13,307 nucleotides of DNA, taken from Thiomargarita sp. (GTDB lineage: Bacteria; Pseudomonadota; Gammaproteobacteria; Beggiatoales; Beggiatoaceae). Below are positions 6,899 to 13,307 of the stretch, in pieces; positions within the stretch are counted from its first letter, which is position 1, and each line of letters opens with the position of its first letter. Below the pieces are notes generated by a model. The model was given only the letters and a program-made list of their open reading frames with translations. It had not been told where the DNA came from and did no database searches. The translations under genes and the position numbers were made by a program. The stretch is from NCBI GenBank assembly GCA_030635005.1, contig DAOVZS010000050.1, positions 1 to 13,307 of the forward strand. The letters run 5' to 3'.

Positions 6899-7639
6899 TT
6901 AGCAACACACAGGACATTGACTATTTTTGAGTAGTGTAATACGATTAAATTCCATATTTAAAGCATCAATCAATAACACTTTTCCAGTTAATGTGTCACC
7001 GATATCTATAATAATTTTCAAAGTCTCTAAGGCTTGAAAACTGCCGATAATACCTACTAGCGGTGCTAATATACCCGTTTGCGTACAGGTTTCTACCAAT
7101 GCATCATCACTCGGATATAAACAACGATAACAAGGACTGTCAGCTTGATAGCCCTTAAATACTGATATTTGTCCTTCCATACGTATTGCTGCTCCTGATA
7201 CTAAAGGTGTTTTTGTAGTCACACAGGCTTGGTTAATAGCAAAACGTGTGGGTAAATTATCACTACAATCCAGAACGATGTCCACTTTATTGACATATTC
7301 TATCAAATCCTCATCACTTAATTGTTGACAAAGTGGGGTTATTTTAATCAACGGATTTAAGGCGTGTAGTGTTTCACAGGCAGATTGTACCTTAGATTTA
7401 TCAATATCATCCGTATTATGAATGATTTGTCGTTGCAAATTAGATAAATCAACCACATCAAAATCACATAGCCATAAATGTCCCACCCCTGCTGCTGCTA
7501 AATACATAGCTGCTGGCGAACCTAAGCCTCCAAGTCCAATAATTAACACATTGGCATTTTGTAAGCGTTCTTGACCTTCTATACCCACTTGGGGTAATAA
7601 AATTTGGCGACTATAACGTAATAATTGGGTATCATCCAT
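6899..7639 (-). CDS. moeB: MoeB/ThiF-type E1-like sulfur-carrier adenylyltransferase
   Basis: 246 residues, full length for the MoeB/ThiF/HesA group. It has the N-terminal RYSRQILLPQVG motif, the ATP-binding GLGGLGS (35-41), DVVDLSNLQRQIIH with the conserved Arg, the DCSDN stretch near 124-128, and two zinc Cys pairs: CYRC (Cys170, Cys173) and CPVC (Cys242, Cys245). A Cys in VETCTQTGILAP (Cys185) matches the conserved thiol site of the family. By family knowledge it adenylates the C-terminal Gly-Gly of a ubiquitin-like sulfur carrier (MoaD or ThiS), so that the carrier can become a thiocarboxylate for molybdopterin or thiamine synthesis. No moaD, thiS or other cofactor gene is in the window, so the partner cannot be decided and the symbol is provisional. 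It is divergent from ugd across 115 bases. Confidence 0.9.
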   Translation of the reverse strand: MDDTQLLRYSRQILLPQVGIEGQERLQNANVLIIGLGGLGSPAAMYLAAAGVGHLWLCDFDVVDLSNLQRQIIHNTDDIDKSKVQSACETLHALNPLIKITPLCQQLSDEDLIEYVNKVDIVLDCSDNLPTRFAINQACVTTKTPLVSGAAIRMEGQISVFKGYQADSPCYRCLYPSDDALVETCTQTGILAPLVGIIGSFQALETLKIIIDIGDTLTGKVLLIDALNMEFNRITLLKNSQCPVCC

Positions 7640-7679
7640 AAATAAAATCCTATGTTTTTCAAGTACTTAAGAAAAACAG

Positions 7680-7709
7680 TTTACTTTTAAAGACTACATC
7701 ATTTATCAT
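7680..7709 (+). promoter_or_regulatory. Possible promoter of ugd
   Basis: TTTACT (7680-7685) and TATCAT (7704-7709, 5 of 6 to TATAAT) are separated by 18 bases, about 45 bases before the ugd ATG. A weak dyad TTATCAT (7703-7709) / ATGATAA (7719-7725) overlaps the -10 and could be an operator. The ribosome site AGGGGG (7745-7750) follows. Moderate to weak support, because the region is AT-rich. Confidence 0.4.
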
Positions 7710-7754
7710 GTATTAAAAATGATAAGATTTTTTTATTAAAAAATAGGGGGAAAG

Positions 7755-10421
7755 ATGCATATTACCATTTTTGGTTCAGGCTATGTTGGTTTGGTTACAG
7801 GGACTTGTCTGGCGAATGTAGGCAATCATGTTTTATGTGTGGATGTGGATGATAAGAGAATTGCACAGTTGCAACAAGGTCATATACCTATTCATGAACC
7901 GGGTTTAGAAACACTTTTAAAAAACCATTTAGCGAGCGGTCATTTACAATTTACGACTGATATGGTTAAAGCTGTTGCATACAGTGAGATTCAATGTATT
8001 GCTGTGGGCACTCCTCCCGATGAAGATGGTTCTGCTGATTTGCGTTATGTTTTACAAGTCGCAGATACTATTGGTAAAAATATGTTGGGTTATAAGCTTA
8101 TTATGGATAAATCTACAGTGCCCGTTGGCACCGCAGATAAAGTGCGTCAAACAGTGCAAGCTGCTTTGGATATACGCGGACTTATTGATGATTTTGATGT
8201 GGTGTCTAATCCTGAATTTTTAAAAGAAGGGGCAGCCATTGAGGATTTTATGAAACCTGATAGAATCATCATTGGGACAAACACCGATCGTTCTGCTGAA
8301 ATAATGCGGGATTTGTATGCCCCTTTTAATCGCAATCACAATAAACTGCTTATCATGGATATTCGTTCAGCAGAATTGACCAAATATGCTGCTAACGCAA
8401 TGTTAGCTACAAAAATTAGTTTTATGAATGAAATGGCTCATATTGCTGAACATGTTGGGGCAGACATTGAACAGGTACGTCTTGGGATTGGCTCTGATCC
8501 TCGTATTGGCTTTGATTTTATTTATCCAGGCATTGGTTATGGGGGCAGTTGTTTTCATCCTGATGAATTATTGTTTATTGAGTGTGACACTGGAGTTAAA
8601 TGTTTATCTTTTGAAGAAGTATTCGCTTTAGCTGAAATTGAAGAAGATATCAAAGTATTATCTGGAGATATGACGGGCTTACATTTTGAACCCTTAGCAC
8701 AAGCAACGGTTAGAATGTATGAAGATGATTTAATTGAAATATTATTCACTTTAGGTAAAAAAATTAAAGTAACTAAAGATCATCCTATTCCTGTCTTTCA
8801 AAATGGTCAATTAATCATAAAATTAGCTGAAAATCTTGAAAAAAATAATAGCGTTATTTTACCGTTTGGTCAATTTCCAGAATATGATATCGACATTAAT
8901 TTACTGGATGAAATAAAGCATACTACTCTCGTAGAACATGTTTGGTTAAATAATATAAATTTTGTCAATAATGAGTTTGAAAAGATTAAAAATAGTATTT
9001 CTTTAAAACATCCCCAAGATATTAAAAGAACGGGTACTGTCAAACTCCAAGATATTCTTGAATATCAATCCATTTTAGATACCCAATATTCGAATAGTGT
9101 TATTTTTACATCAATCAGCCAACCTAATGCGATTCCTTATAAATTTAAGATAGATGAAGATTTCGCACGTTTTATTGGTTATTATGTCGCAGCAGGTTGG
9201 ATTAGCCACAAGCGTTTTTATCTGTCATTTTTTACAGAAGAATCTGAATATATTGAGGATGCAAAATGTATTTTAAGAAAATTAGGAATTAAATGTTTGG
9301 AAAGGCTTGATAATAATCACCTTATTTTCATTATATCCTCTGAGCTATTAAGCTATTTGTTTGACAATATATTGCATTGTGGTGTCAATGCTTATCAAAA
9401 AAATATTCCAAGTCAGATTTTTTATTCCCCTTCAAAAATTAAATTTGAGTTTTTTAAAGGACTATTTAGGGGAAATGGCACGATTAGTTTGCCTAATAAG
9501 AGTAAAACCTTAACCGTTGAGTATTGTACAGTCAGTAAAAAACTGGCTGATTCTCTGTCTATCTTGTTGCAATCATTTAAAATTGTGTCTTCTGTCAGAA
9601 CATGGTATCAAAAAAAATTAACACTTGAAACATATCTCATTATTATTAATGGATTAGAACATACTAATCTTATTGGAAAAGGATTTGGTAAAAAGTGGCT
9701 ACCTTATCAAGCTATTTCGGAAAAGCAGCGTAATGTAAGGCCACGTAATTATCGTTCAACCGATTCTTTTTCTATGATTAAGGTTAAATCTCTGACAAAA
9801 ACGGTGTATCGCGGTAAAGTGTATAGTATTGAAACGGGCAATGCGCATTTGATTTCAACAGGTGGGATACTGATTCATAATTGTTTTCCAAAAGATGTGC
9901 AAGCTTTAGCACGTACAGCACAAAAGACGGGTATTGAGACTAAAATATTAGATGCGGTTGAAGAGGTTAATAAAAAACAACAATTAGTGTTATTTGAAAA
10001 AATTAAAAAACATTTCAAAGCTCATTTGAAAGGCTGTCGCTTTGCACTTTGGGGCTTGGCTTTTAAAGCGGATACTGATGATATGCGTTCTGCATCCAGT
10101 TGTAAAATAATGGAAGCCTTATGGGCAGAAGGGGCAATAGTACAGGCGTATGATCCCAAAGCCATGTTAGAAGCAAGACGACTTTACGGTGAACATCCAA
10201 ATTTAGTCTTGTGTGAGAGTGCCGAAGCCTGTCTTCAGAATGCAGATGCTTTAATCATTGTTACAGAATGGAAAATATTTCGGACTCCTGATTTTGACCT
10301 CATTAAAAACTGTCTTTCCCAGGCGGTGATTTTTGACGGACGAAACCTTTATGATCCGCAAAAAATGCGTCAACAGGGATTTACCTATTATGCTATTGGG
10401 CGTGGCGATAGTCTTTTATGA
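7755..10421 (+). CDS. ugd: UDP-glucose 6-dehydrogenase precursor containing an intein
   Basis: An 888-residue ORF, twice the usual size. Residues 1-265 plus 710-888 form a complete 444-residue UDP-glucose dehydrogenase. The N-terminal Rossmann fold begins ITIFGSGYVGLVTG; VGTPPDEDGSAD, DKSTVPVGT, SNPEFLKEGAAIEDF and LTKYAANAMLATKISFMNE (Lys210, Asn214) follow. The active-site loop GIGYGGS continues as CFPKDV only after the intein, and the C-terminal domain has WGLAFKADTDDMR and FDGRNLY. The enzyme oxidises UDP-glucose to UDP-glucuronate with two NAD+ in the cytosol, feeding capsule, exopolysaccharide or LPS sugars. The catalytic nucleophile of the family is the Cys of GGSCFPKD, here Cys710, the first residue after the intein, so the precursor should be inactive until spliced. 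A strong purine-rich ribosome site (AGGGGGAAAG) precedes the ATG. The stop overlaps the next gene by four bases (ATGA). Confidence 0.96.
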   Translation: MHITIFGSGYVGLVTGTCLANVGNHVLCVDVDDKRIAQLQQGHIPIHEPGLETLLKNHLASGHLQFTTDMVKAVAYSEIQCIAVGTPPDEDGSADLRYVLQVADTIGKNMLGYKLIMDKSTVPVGTADKVRQTVQAALDIRGLIDDFDVVSNPEFLKEGAAIEDFMKPDRIIIGTNTDRSAEIMRDLYAPFNRNHNKLLIMDIRSAELTKYAANAMLATKISFMNEMAHIAEHVGADIEQVRLGIGSDPRIGFDFIYPGIGYGGSCFHPDELLFIECDTGVKCLSFEEVFALAEIEEDIKVLSGDMTGLHFEPLAQATVRMYEDDLIEILFTLGKKIKVTKDHPIPVFQNGQLIIKLAENLEKNNSVILPFGQFPEYDIDINLLDEIKHTTLVEHVWLNNINFVNNEFEKIKNSISLKHPQDIKRTGTVKLQDILEYQSILDTQYSNSVIFTSISQPNAIPYKFKIDEDFARFIGYYVAAGWISHKRFYLSFFTEESEYIEDAKCILRKLGIKCLERLDNNHLIFIISSELLSYLFDNILHCGVNAYQKNIPSQIFYSPSKIKFEFFKGLFRGNGTISLPNKSKTLTVEYCTVSKKLADSLSILLQSFKIVSSVRTWYQKKLTLETYLIIINGLEHTNLIGKGFGKKWLPYQAISEKQRNVRPRNYRSTDSFSMIKVKSLTKTVYRGKVYSIETGNAHLISTGGILIHNCFPKDVQALARTAQKTGIETKILDAVEEVNKKQQLVLFEKIKKHFKAHLKGCRFALWGLAFKADTDDMRSASSCKIMEALWAEGAIVQAYDPKAMLEARRLYGEHPNLVLCESAEACLQNADALIIVTEWKIFRTPDFDLIKNCLSQAVIFDGRNLYDPQKMRQQGFTYYAIGRGDSLL
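8550..9881 (+). mobile_element. Intein in Ugd (444 residues) with degenerate LAGLIDADG endonuclease
   Basis: Removing precursor residues 266-709 restores a normal UGD, which fixes both borders: GYGGS|CFHPDE at the left and LIHN|CFPKD at the right. Splicing motifs, in intein numbering: Cys1 (block A, CFHPDELL), TKDH at 75-78 (block B, conserved Thr and His), VYSIETGNAHLI near 424-435 (block F), and GGILIHN at 438-444 (block G, His443-Asn444), with Cys as the +1 residue. The endonuclease domain lies between: FIGYYVAAG (208-216, block C), IPSQI (286-290, block D), FKGLFRGNG (302-310, block E) and a TVSKKLADSLSILLQSFKI-like block H (327-345). The catalytic acidic positions of the two LAGLIDADG motifs are Ala215 and Asn309, so DNA cleavage is probably lost while splicing remains. 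Sampled lines of intein DNA have 15-30 percent GC against 43-47 percent in the exteins, which suggests transfer. Confidence 0.95.
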
Positions 10422-11221
10422 AAAAAATCATCATCATTATTGCAATGATTTTATCAGCATCTTTGGGCGGTGGAAAAGCCTATGTTGATCATCGCTTAAT
10501 GAGCGCATTCAATAACATGATAGCATCTATTGATGATACAATAACTATAAACTATTCTCACATTAAGCTGTCAGTATTGGGATCAGTAATTATCAATGAT
10601 ATACACGTAACGATACCCGATTATCCCGTAATATCTATTGATACCGTTGAAATTTACAAGTTATACCAATTACCTCAATGGATAAATGTGGCGATACAGG
10701 GTGTACATGTACCTATCAGTGATGCTGTCAATATTCCCATTCTCGTCTCTGCTTTTGGATATACGCCTTATTATATGACGCCTAAAGAAGTACGTGATTT
10801 AGGATATACCCAGATAAATGCTCATATAAAGATAGTAGCACAAATGCTGCCCAATAATTTTTTTGAAGTGACTGGTACACTGGATGCACAAGATTTAGGA
10901 CAATTAAAAGGAGCCGTCACTGTAAATAAAATACCTTTGATACAAGCATTAAGAGTAACTTATACTAACCATAATTTTTTTCAAAAAATCTTTACACACT
11001 TAGCACAACGTAATACAAAAACAGTGACACAATTAAAGAAAATGTTGATAAGAAAAATTAAAAAGGATATAGTACATATAGATAGCAGCAATTTACAACA
11101 TTTTATTCAAACACCTAAAAGATTAACAATAGACTTACATCCATATTCACCCATGTCAATAAATACGTTGTTGTCTACTTCCCCCAAACATTTGAGATTA
11201 AAAATCAGTAGCACAAACTGA
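10418..11221 (+). CDS. Membrane-anchored or exported protein of unknown function, coupled to ugd
   Basis: 267 residues I cannot place in a named family. Residues 3-20 form a hydrophobic N-terminus (KKIIIIIAMILSASLGGG) that could be a membrane anchor or signal peptide. The region 40-110 alternates short beta-like stretches (ITINYSHIKLSVLGSVII, NDIHVTIPDYPVISIDTVEI), faintly recalling the N-terminus of AsmA-like periplasmic proteins, whose strands carry 'gsv.i.dv.v' patterns. The region 190-225 is basic and helical; the end is basic. The ATG overlaps the ugd TGA (ATGA, four bases), so translation should be coupled and the product may act with UDP-glucuronate-dependent envelope synthesis. That is inferred from position only. 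The AsmA resemblance is weak and could be chance. Confidence 0.7.
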   Translation: MKKIIIIIAMILSASLGGGKAYVDHRLMSAFNNMIASIDDTITINYSHIKLSVLGSVIINDIHVTIPDYPVISIDTVEIYKLYQLPQWINVAIQGVHVPISDAVNIPILVSAFGYTPYYMTPKEVRDLGYTQINAHIKIVAQMLPNNFFEVTGTLDAQDLGQLKGAVTVNKIPLIQALRVTYTNHNFFQKIFTHLAQRNTKTVTQLKKMLIRKIKKDIVHIDSSNLQHFIQTPKRLTIDLHPYSPMSINTLLSTSPKHLRLKISSTN

Positions 11222-11269
11222 CTCAAATGATTTACACTAAACCATTTATTATTTAGAGGAAAATGAGAT

Positions 11270-11737
11270 ATGTTGGTAAAAAATGTTTTGTATTCAGCCC
11301 TTGCCGTTCTTTTAATGAGCGTCACGTCTTATGCGAACGCTGGACAAGTAAGAACAGATGATGGTTATGTGATCCATTACAACGCATTCAGTACTGAGAT
11401 GTTGCAGGATGACACTGCTAAGTCATACAGTATTGTACGCAGCAAAAATCGTGCGATGTTGAATATCTCCGTTCGCAAAGGCGGTAAAGGTAATCTTTTG
11501 AATACTAAAGCAGTCGAGGCTAAGGTGAGTATTCAAGCTGTTAATCTTCTTGGACAGTTAAAAAATATTTTGCAAACAACGATTAAAGAAGGAAAGTCAG
11601 GAATGGCAGCCGTTTATTATATTGGCATATTTACAATTGCTGATCAAGAAACATTGAAATTTAGCCTTGAAGTTGATCCAGACGGTAAAGGAAAGGTACA
11701 AAAAATAGAATTCAGCCAACAATTTTTTGTGGATTAA
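11270..11737 (+). CDS. DUF4426 domain-containing secreted protein
   Basis: 155 residues. A signal peptide (hydrophobic about 6-20) has likely cleavage after ANA at 24. The mature protein follows the DUF4426 pattern: YVIHYNAFSTEMLQDDTAKSY, IVRSKNRAMLNISV, AVNLLGQLKNI, TIKEG, AVYYIGIFTI, TLKFSLEV and a closing IEFSQQFFVD. The family is a small periplasmic protein group of gammaproteobacteria with no established function that I know. The ribosome site AGAGGA (11255-11260) lies nine bases before the ATG. The gene follows the ugd-linked unknown gene by 48 bases and is closed by a strong intrinsic terminator. Family assignment is from the conserved motifs by eye. Confidence 0.85.
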   Translation: MLVKNVLYSALAVLLMSVTSYANAGQVRTDDGYVIHYNAFSTEMLQDDTAKSYSIVRSKNRAMLNISVRKGGKGNLLNTKAVEAKVSIQAVNLLGQLKNILQTTIKEGKSGMAAVYYIGIFTIADQETLKFSLEVDPDGKGKVQKIEFSQQFFVD

Positions 11738-11767
11738 ACGATTAGCTACTGGCTAATTTGACAACTC

Positions 11768-11799
11768 AAGCAGTCCTTTAAGGACTGCTTTTTTATTTT
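11768..11799 (+). terminator. Rho-independent terminator after the DUF4426 gene
   Basis: A perfect ten-base-pair stem, AAGCAGTCCT (11768-11777) and AGGACTGCTT (11781-11790), has a TTA loop and runs into TTTTTTATTTT. It ends only 11 bases before the argD ATG and overlaps the space where the argD promoter or leader should be. A TTGACA (11758-11763) precedes the hairpin but has no convincing -10 at the right distance. Confidence 0.92.
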
Positions 11800-11810
11800 A
11801 GGGATACTGT

Positions 11811-12989
11811 ATGTCAACATCTTTGATGCCTAATTATAAGCCCTTGCCTGTTACATTTGTTAAAGGGGAAGGGGCTTGGTTATGGGATACACAGGGTACA
11901 CGTTATCTAGATGCCTTATCAGGTATTGCAGTTTGTGGTTTGGGACATGCACATCCTGCTGTCACAAACGCTATTTGTGAACAAGCCCATCTTTTATTAC
12001 ACACTTCTAATCTATATGGTATCGCACATCAACAACGCTTAGCTGATGCATTGGTGCGGATAACGGGTATGGATAGTACATTTTTTTGTAATTCTGGTGC
12101 TGAAGCGAATGAGGCAGCACTCAAAATAGCACGTTTATATGGACATCGTTTGGGTATTAAACGCCCCACTATTATTGTCACAGAAGGATCATTTCATGGA
12201 CGCACTTTAGCCACTTTGACAGCAACAGGTAATCCTAAAATACAAGTGGGATTTGAGCCATTAGTCGAAGGATTTAGCCGTGTTCCTTATAATAATATTG
12301 ACGCAATCATCCCGCATCCAGACATTGTGGGGATACTGGTCGAACCTATCATAGGGGAAGGGGGCATTATTATGCCTGATGCTGATTATTTGGTTAAATT
12401 ACGTGCTTTGTGTGATCAGCATCATTGGTTATTAATGCTTGATGAGATTCAAACAGGAATGGGGCGTACGGGAGAATGGTGTGCCTACCAACACAATAAT
12501 ATTCTTCCTGATGTGTTAACGCTTGCTAAAGGATTAGGCAATGGTGTGCCTATAGGGGCATGTTTAGCACGTGGTTCTGTCGCAGAAATTTTAACAGCAG
12601 GGACACATGGATCAACTTTTGGGGGAAATCCTCTTGTATGTCGCGCAGCGTTAGCAGTAATTGATACTATTGAACAAGAAAATTTATTGCAACGTGCTCA
12701 AGTATTAGGAGAATATTTTTCGCAAGGATTCAAGAAGGCTTTAGCTGGGATTAATGGCGTAGTGGATATTCGTATCAAAGGTTTGATGATTGGTATTGAA
12801 CTTGATAAACCTTGTACGCAATTAATAAGTCAAGCCCTTGAAAAACAATTATTAATTAATGTCGCATCAGAGCGTGTAATTCGTTTATTACCCCCTTTGA
12901 TTTTAAGCAACGCACAAGCTGACGAAATAATGAGTATTGTCAGCCACTTAATTCGGGAATTTCTTAAAGTGCCCGTTACTGAAGGATAG
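11811..12989 (+). CDS. argD: ArgD, acetylornithine aminotransferase
   Basis: 392 residues, the usual length for this class III PLP aminotransferase. Markers: LDALSGIAVCGLGHAHP near 34-49, FFCNSGAEANEAALK (91-105), the glycine-rich FHGRTLATLTATGNPK, LMLDEIQTGMGRTGEW with the PLP-nitrogen Asp211, the Schiff-base Lys240 in LTLAKGLGNGVPIGAC, and THGSTFGGNP. It converts N-acetylglutamate semialdehyde and glutamate to N-acetylornithine in the cytosolic arginine pathway; such enzymes often also act as succinyldiaminopimelate aminotransferase (DapC), relevant since dapA is in the window. The ribosome site AGGGAT (11800-11805) abuts the terminator T-tract, so transcription must read through the hairpin or begin in or before it. 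argF follows after four bases, indicating an argDF operon. Confidence 0.95.
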   Translation: MSTSLMPNYKPLPVTFVKGEGAWLWDTQGTRYLDALSGIAVCGLGHAHPAVTNAICEQAHLLLHTSNLYGIAHQQRLADALVRITGMDSTFFCNSGAEANEAALKIARLYGHRLGIKRPTIIVTEGSFHGRTLATLTATGNPKIQVGFEPLVEGFSRVPYNNIDAIIPHPDIVGILVEPIIGEGGIIMPDADYLVKLRALCDQHHWLLMLDEIQTGMGRTGEWCAYQHNNILPDVLTLAKGLGNGVPIGACLARGSVAEILTAGTHGSTFGGNPLVCRAALAVIDTIEQENLLQRAQVLGEYFSQGFKKALAGINGVVDIRIKGLMIGIELDKPCTQLISQALEKQLLINVASERVIRLLPPLILSNAQADEIMSIVSHLIREFLKVPVTEG

Positions 12990-12993
12990 GCTT

Positions 12994-13307
12994 ATGGAAC
13001 CACGTCACTTTTTGACATTGATGGATTTATCCAAAAATGAACTAGATACGTTGATGGCACGTGCTATTGAACTCAAAGCCATGCAGCACGCTGGAATATC
13101 TTATGAACCTTTTAAAAACAAAGTATTGGCCATGATATTTGAAAAGTCCTCTACCCGTACCCGTGTTTCTTTTGAAACGGCTATGATTCAATGTGGCGGG
13201 AATGCCATTTTTTTATCACCAGATAATACACAATTAGGGCGGGGCGAGCCAACGGAAGACACAGCACGGGTATTATCAGGAATGGTGGATGCGATCATGG
13301 TACGTAC
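12994..13307 (+). CDS. argF: ArgF, ornithine carbamoyltransferase (5' part, cut by window edge)
   Basis: The first 104 residues of the catabolic/anabolic ornithine carbamoyltransferase family run off the right edge. It starts MEPRHFLTLMDLSKNEL, and carries the carbamoyl-phosphate-binding loop KSSTRTRVSFE and a following LSPDNTQLGRGEPTEDTARVLSGM, both typical of the N-terminal domain of OTCase. The enzyme joins carbamoyl phosphate to ornithine to give citrulline in arginine synthesis. The ATG is four bases after the argD stop, with AAGGATAGG as ribosome site inside the end of argD, so the two are co-transcribed. This is also the order of pathway genes in other gammaproteobacteria. Confidence 0.95.
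   Translation, partial: MEPRHFLTLMDLSKNELDTLMARAIELKAMQHAGISYEPFKNKVLAMIFEKSSTRTRVSFETAMIQCGGNAIFLSPDNTQLGRGEPTEDTARVLSGMVDAIMVR

Noticed and set aside
7703..7735. TTATCAT/ATGATAA dyad followed by a T-run as a terminator upstream of ugd
   Set aside because: The stem has only seven AT-rich pairs with one G-C pair and lies where the ugd promoter and leader should be, so it is too weak to call a terminator. I mention it only as a possible operator.
7975..8749. Several 60-80 residue ORFs in other frames within ugd
   Set aside because: They overlap a well-supported gene and show no recognisable motif, and composition explains them.
7755..10421. 888-residue ugd ORF as a two-enzyme fusion or a duplicated UGD
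   Set aside because: The middle 444 residues carry Hint and LAGLIDADG motifs and no Rossmann fold. Both exteins join exactly at GGS-CFPKD to give one normal UGD, so an intein is the far better explanation.

Overview
The window reads as chromosomal DNA of a low-GC Gram-negative gammaproteobacterium. Three things point there: an LPS heptose gene (hldE), the gammaproteobacterial dapA-bamC arrangement, and DUF3108 and DUF4426 envelope proteins. A small stand-alone copy of a module otherwise seen beside TPR/CHAT domains, plus several two-component proteins, would suit a large-genome filamentous sulfur bacterium (Beggiatoa/Thiotrichales type). That lineage is inference. Coding density is high: no stretch over 300 bases lacks a gene and the longest gap is about 150 bases. 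I saw no tRNA, rRNA, CRISPR array or insertion sequence.

Layout. Bases 1-1333 (minus) hold most of hldE, cut by the left edge; a DUF3108 exported protein (plus) starts 31 bases away. A minus-strand operon follows (3932 down to 2084): a small CHAT-associated-type domain protein, dapA, an unlisted 55-residue lipoprotein and a short BamC-like lipoprotein. The last two lie in one reading frame, separated by a single stop codon. An AT-rich intergenic region carries a promoter for a methionine-rich, heptad-repeat membrane protein (4082-4783, plus). Its 3' end overlaps a converging two-gene signalling operon: a receiver-histidine kinase (6782-5709) followed by a receiver-diguanylate cyclase (5699-4770). 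A MoeB/ThiF-type E1-like enzyme (7639-6899, minus) is divergent from ugd.

The centrepiece is ugd (7755-10421, plus), UDP-glucose 6-dehydrogenase. It is interrupted by a 444-residue intein (8550-9881) placed exactly before the catalytic cysteine of the GGSCFPKD motif. Enzyme activity should therefore need protein splicing. The intein keeps recognisable splicing motifs and both halves of a LAGLIDADG homing-endonuclease domain, but the catalytic acidic residue of each half is replaced (Ala and Asn), so the endonuclease is predicted dead. Intein DNA is far more AT-rich than the flanking extein DNA, which suggests acquisition from elsewhere.

Downstream are an unknown membrane-anchored protein translationally coupled to ugd, a DUF4426 secreted protein ending in a strong intrinsic terminator, then argD and the start of argF (arginine biosynthesis). 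Several genes serve the envelope: hldE (LPS core), ugd (UDP-glucuronate for polysaccharide), dapA (diaminopimelate/lysine) and bamC (outer-membrane protein assembly).
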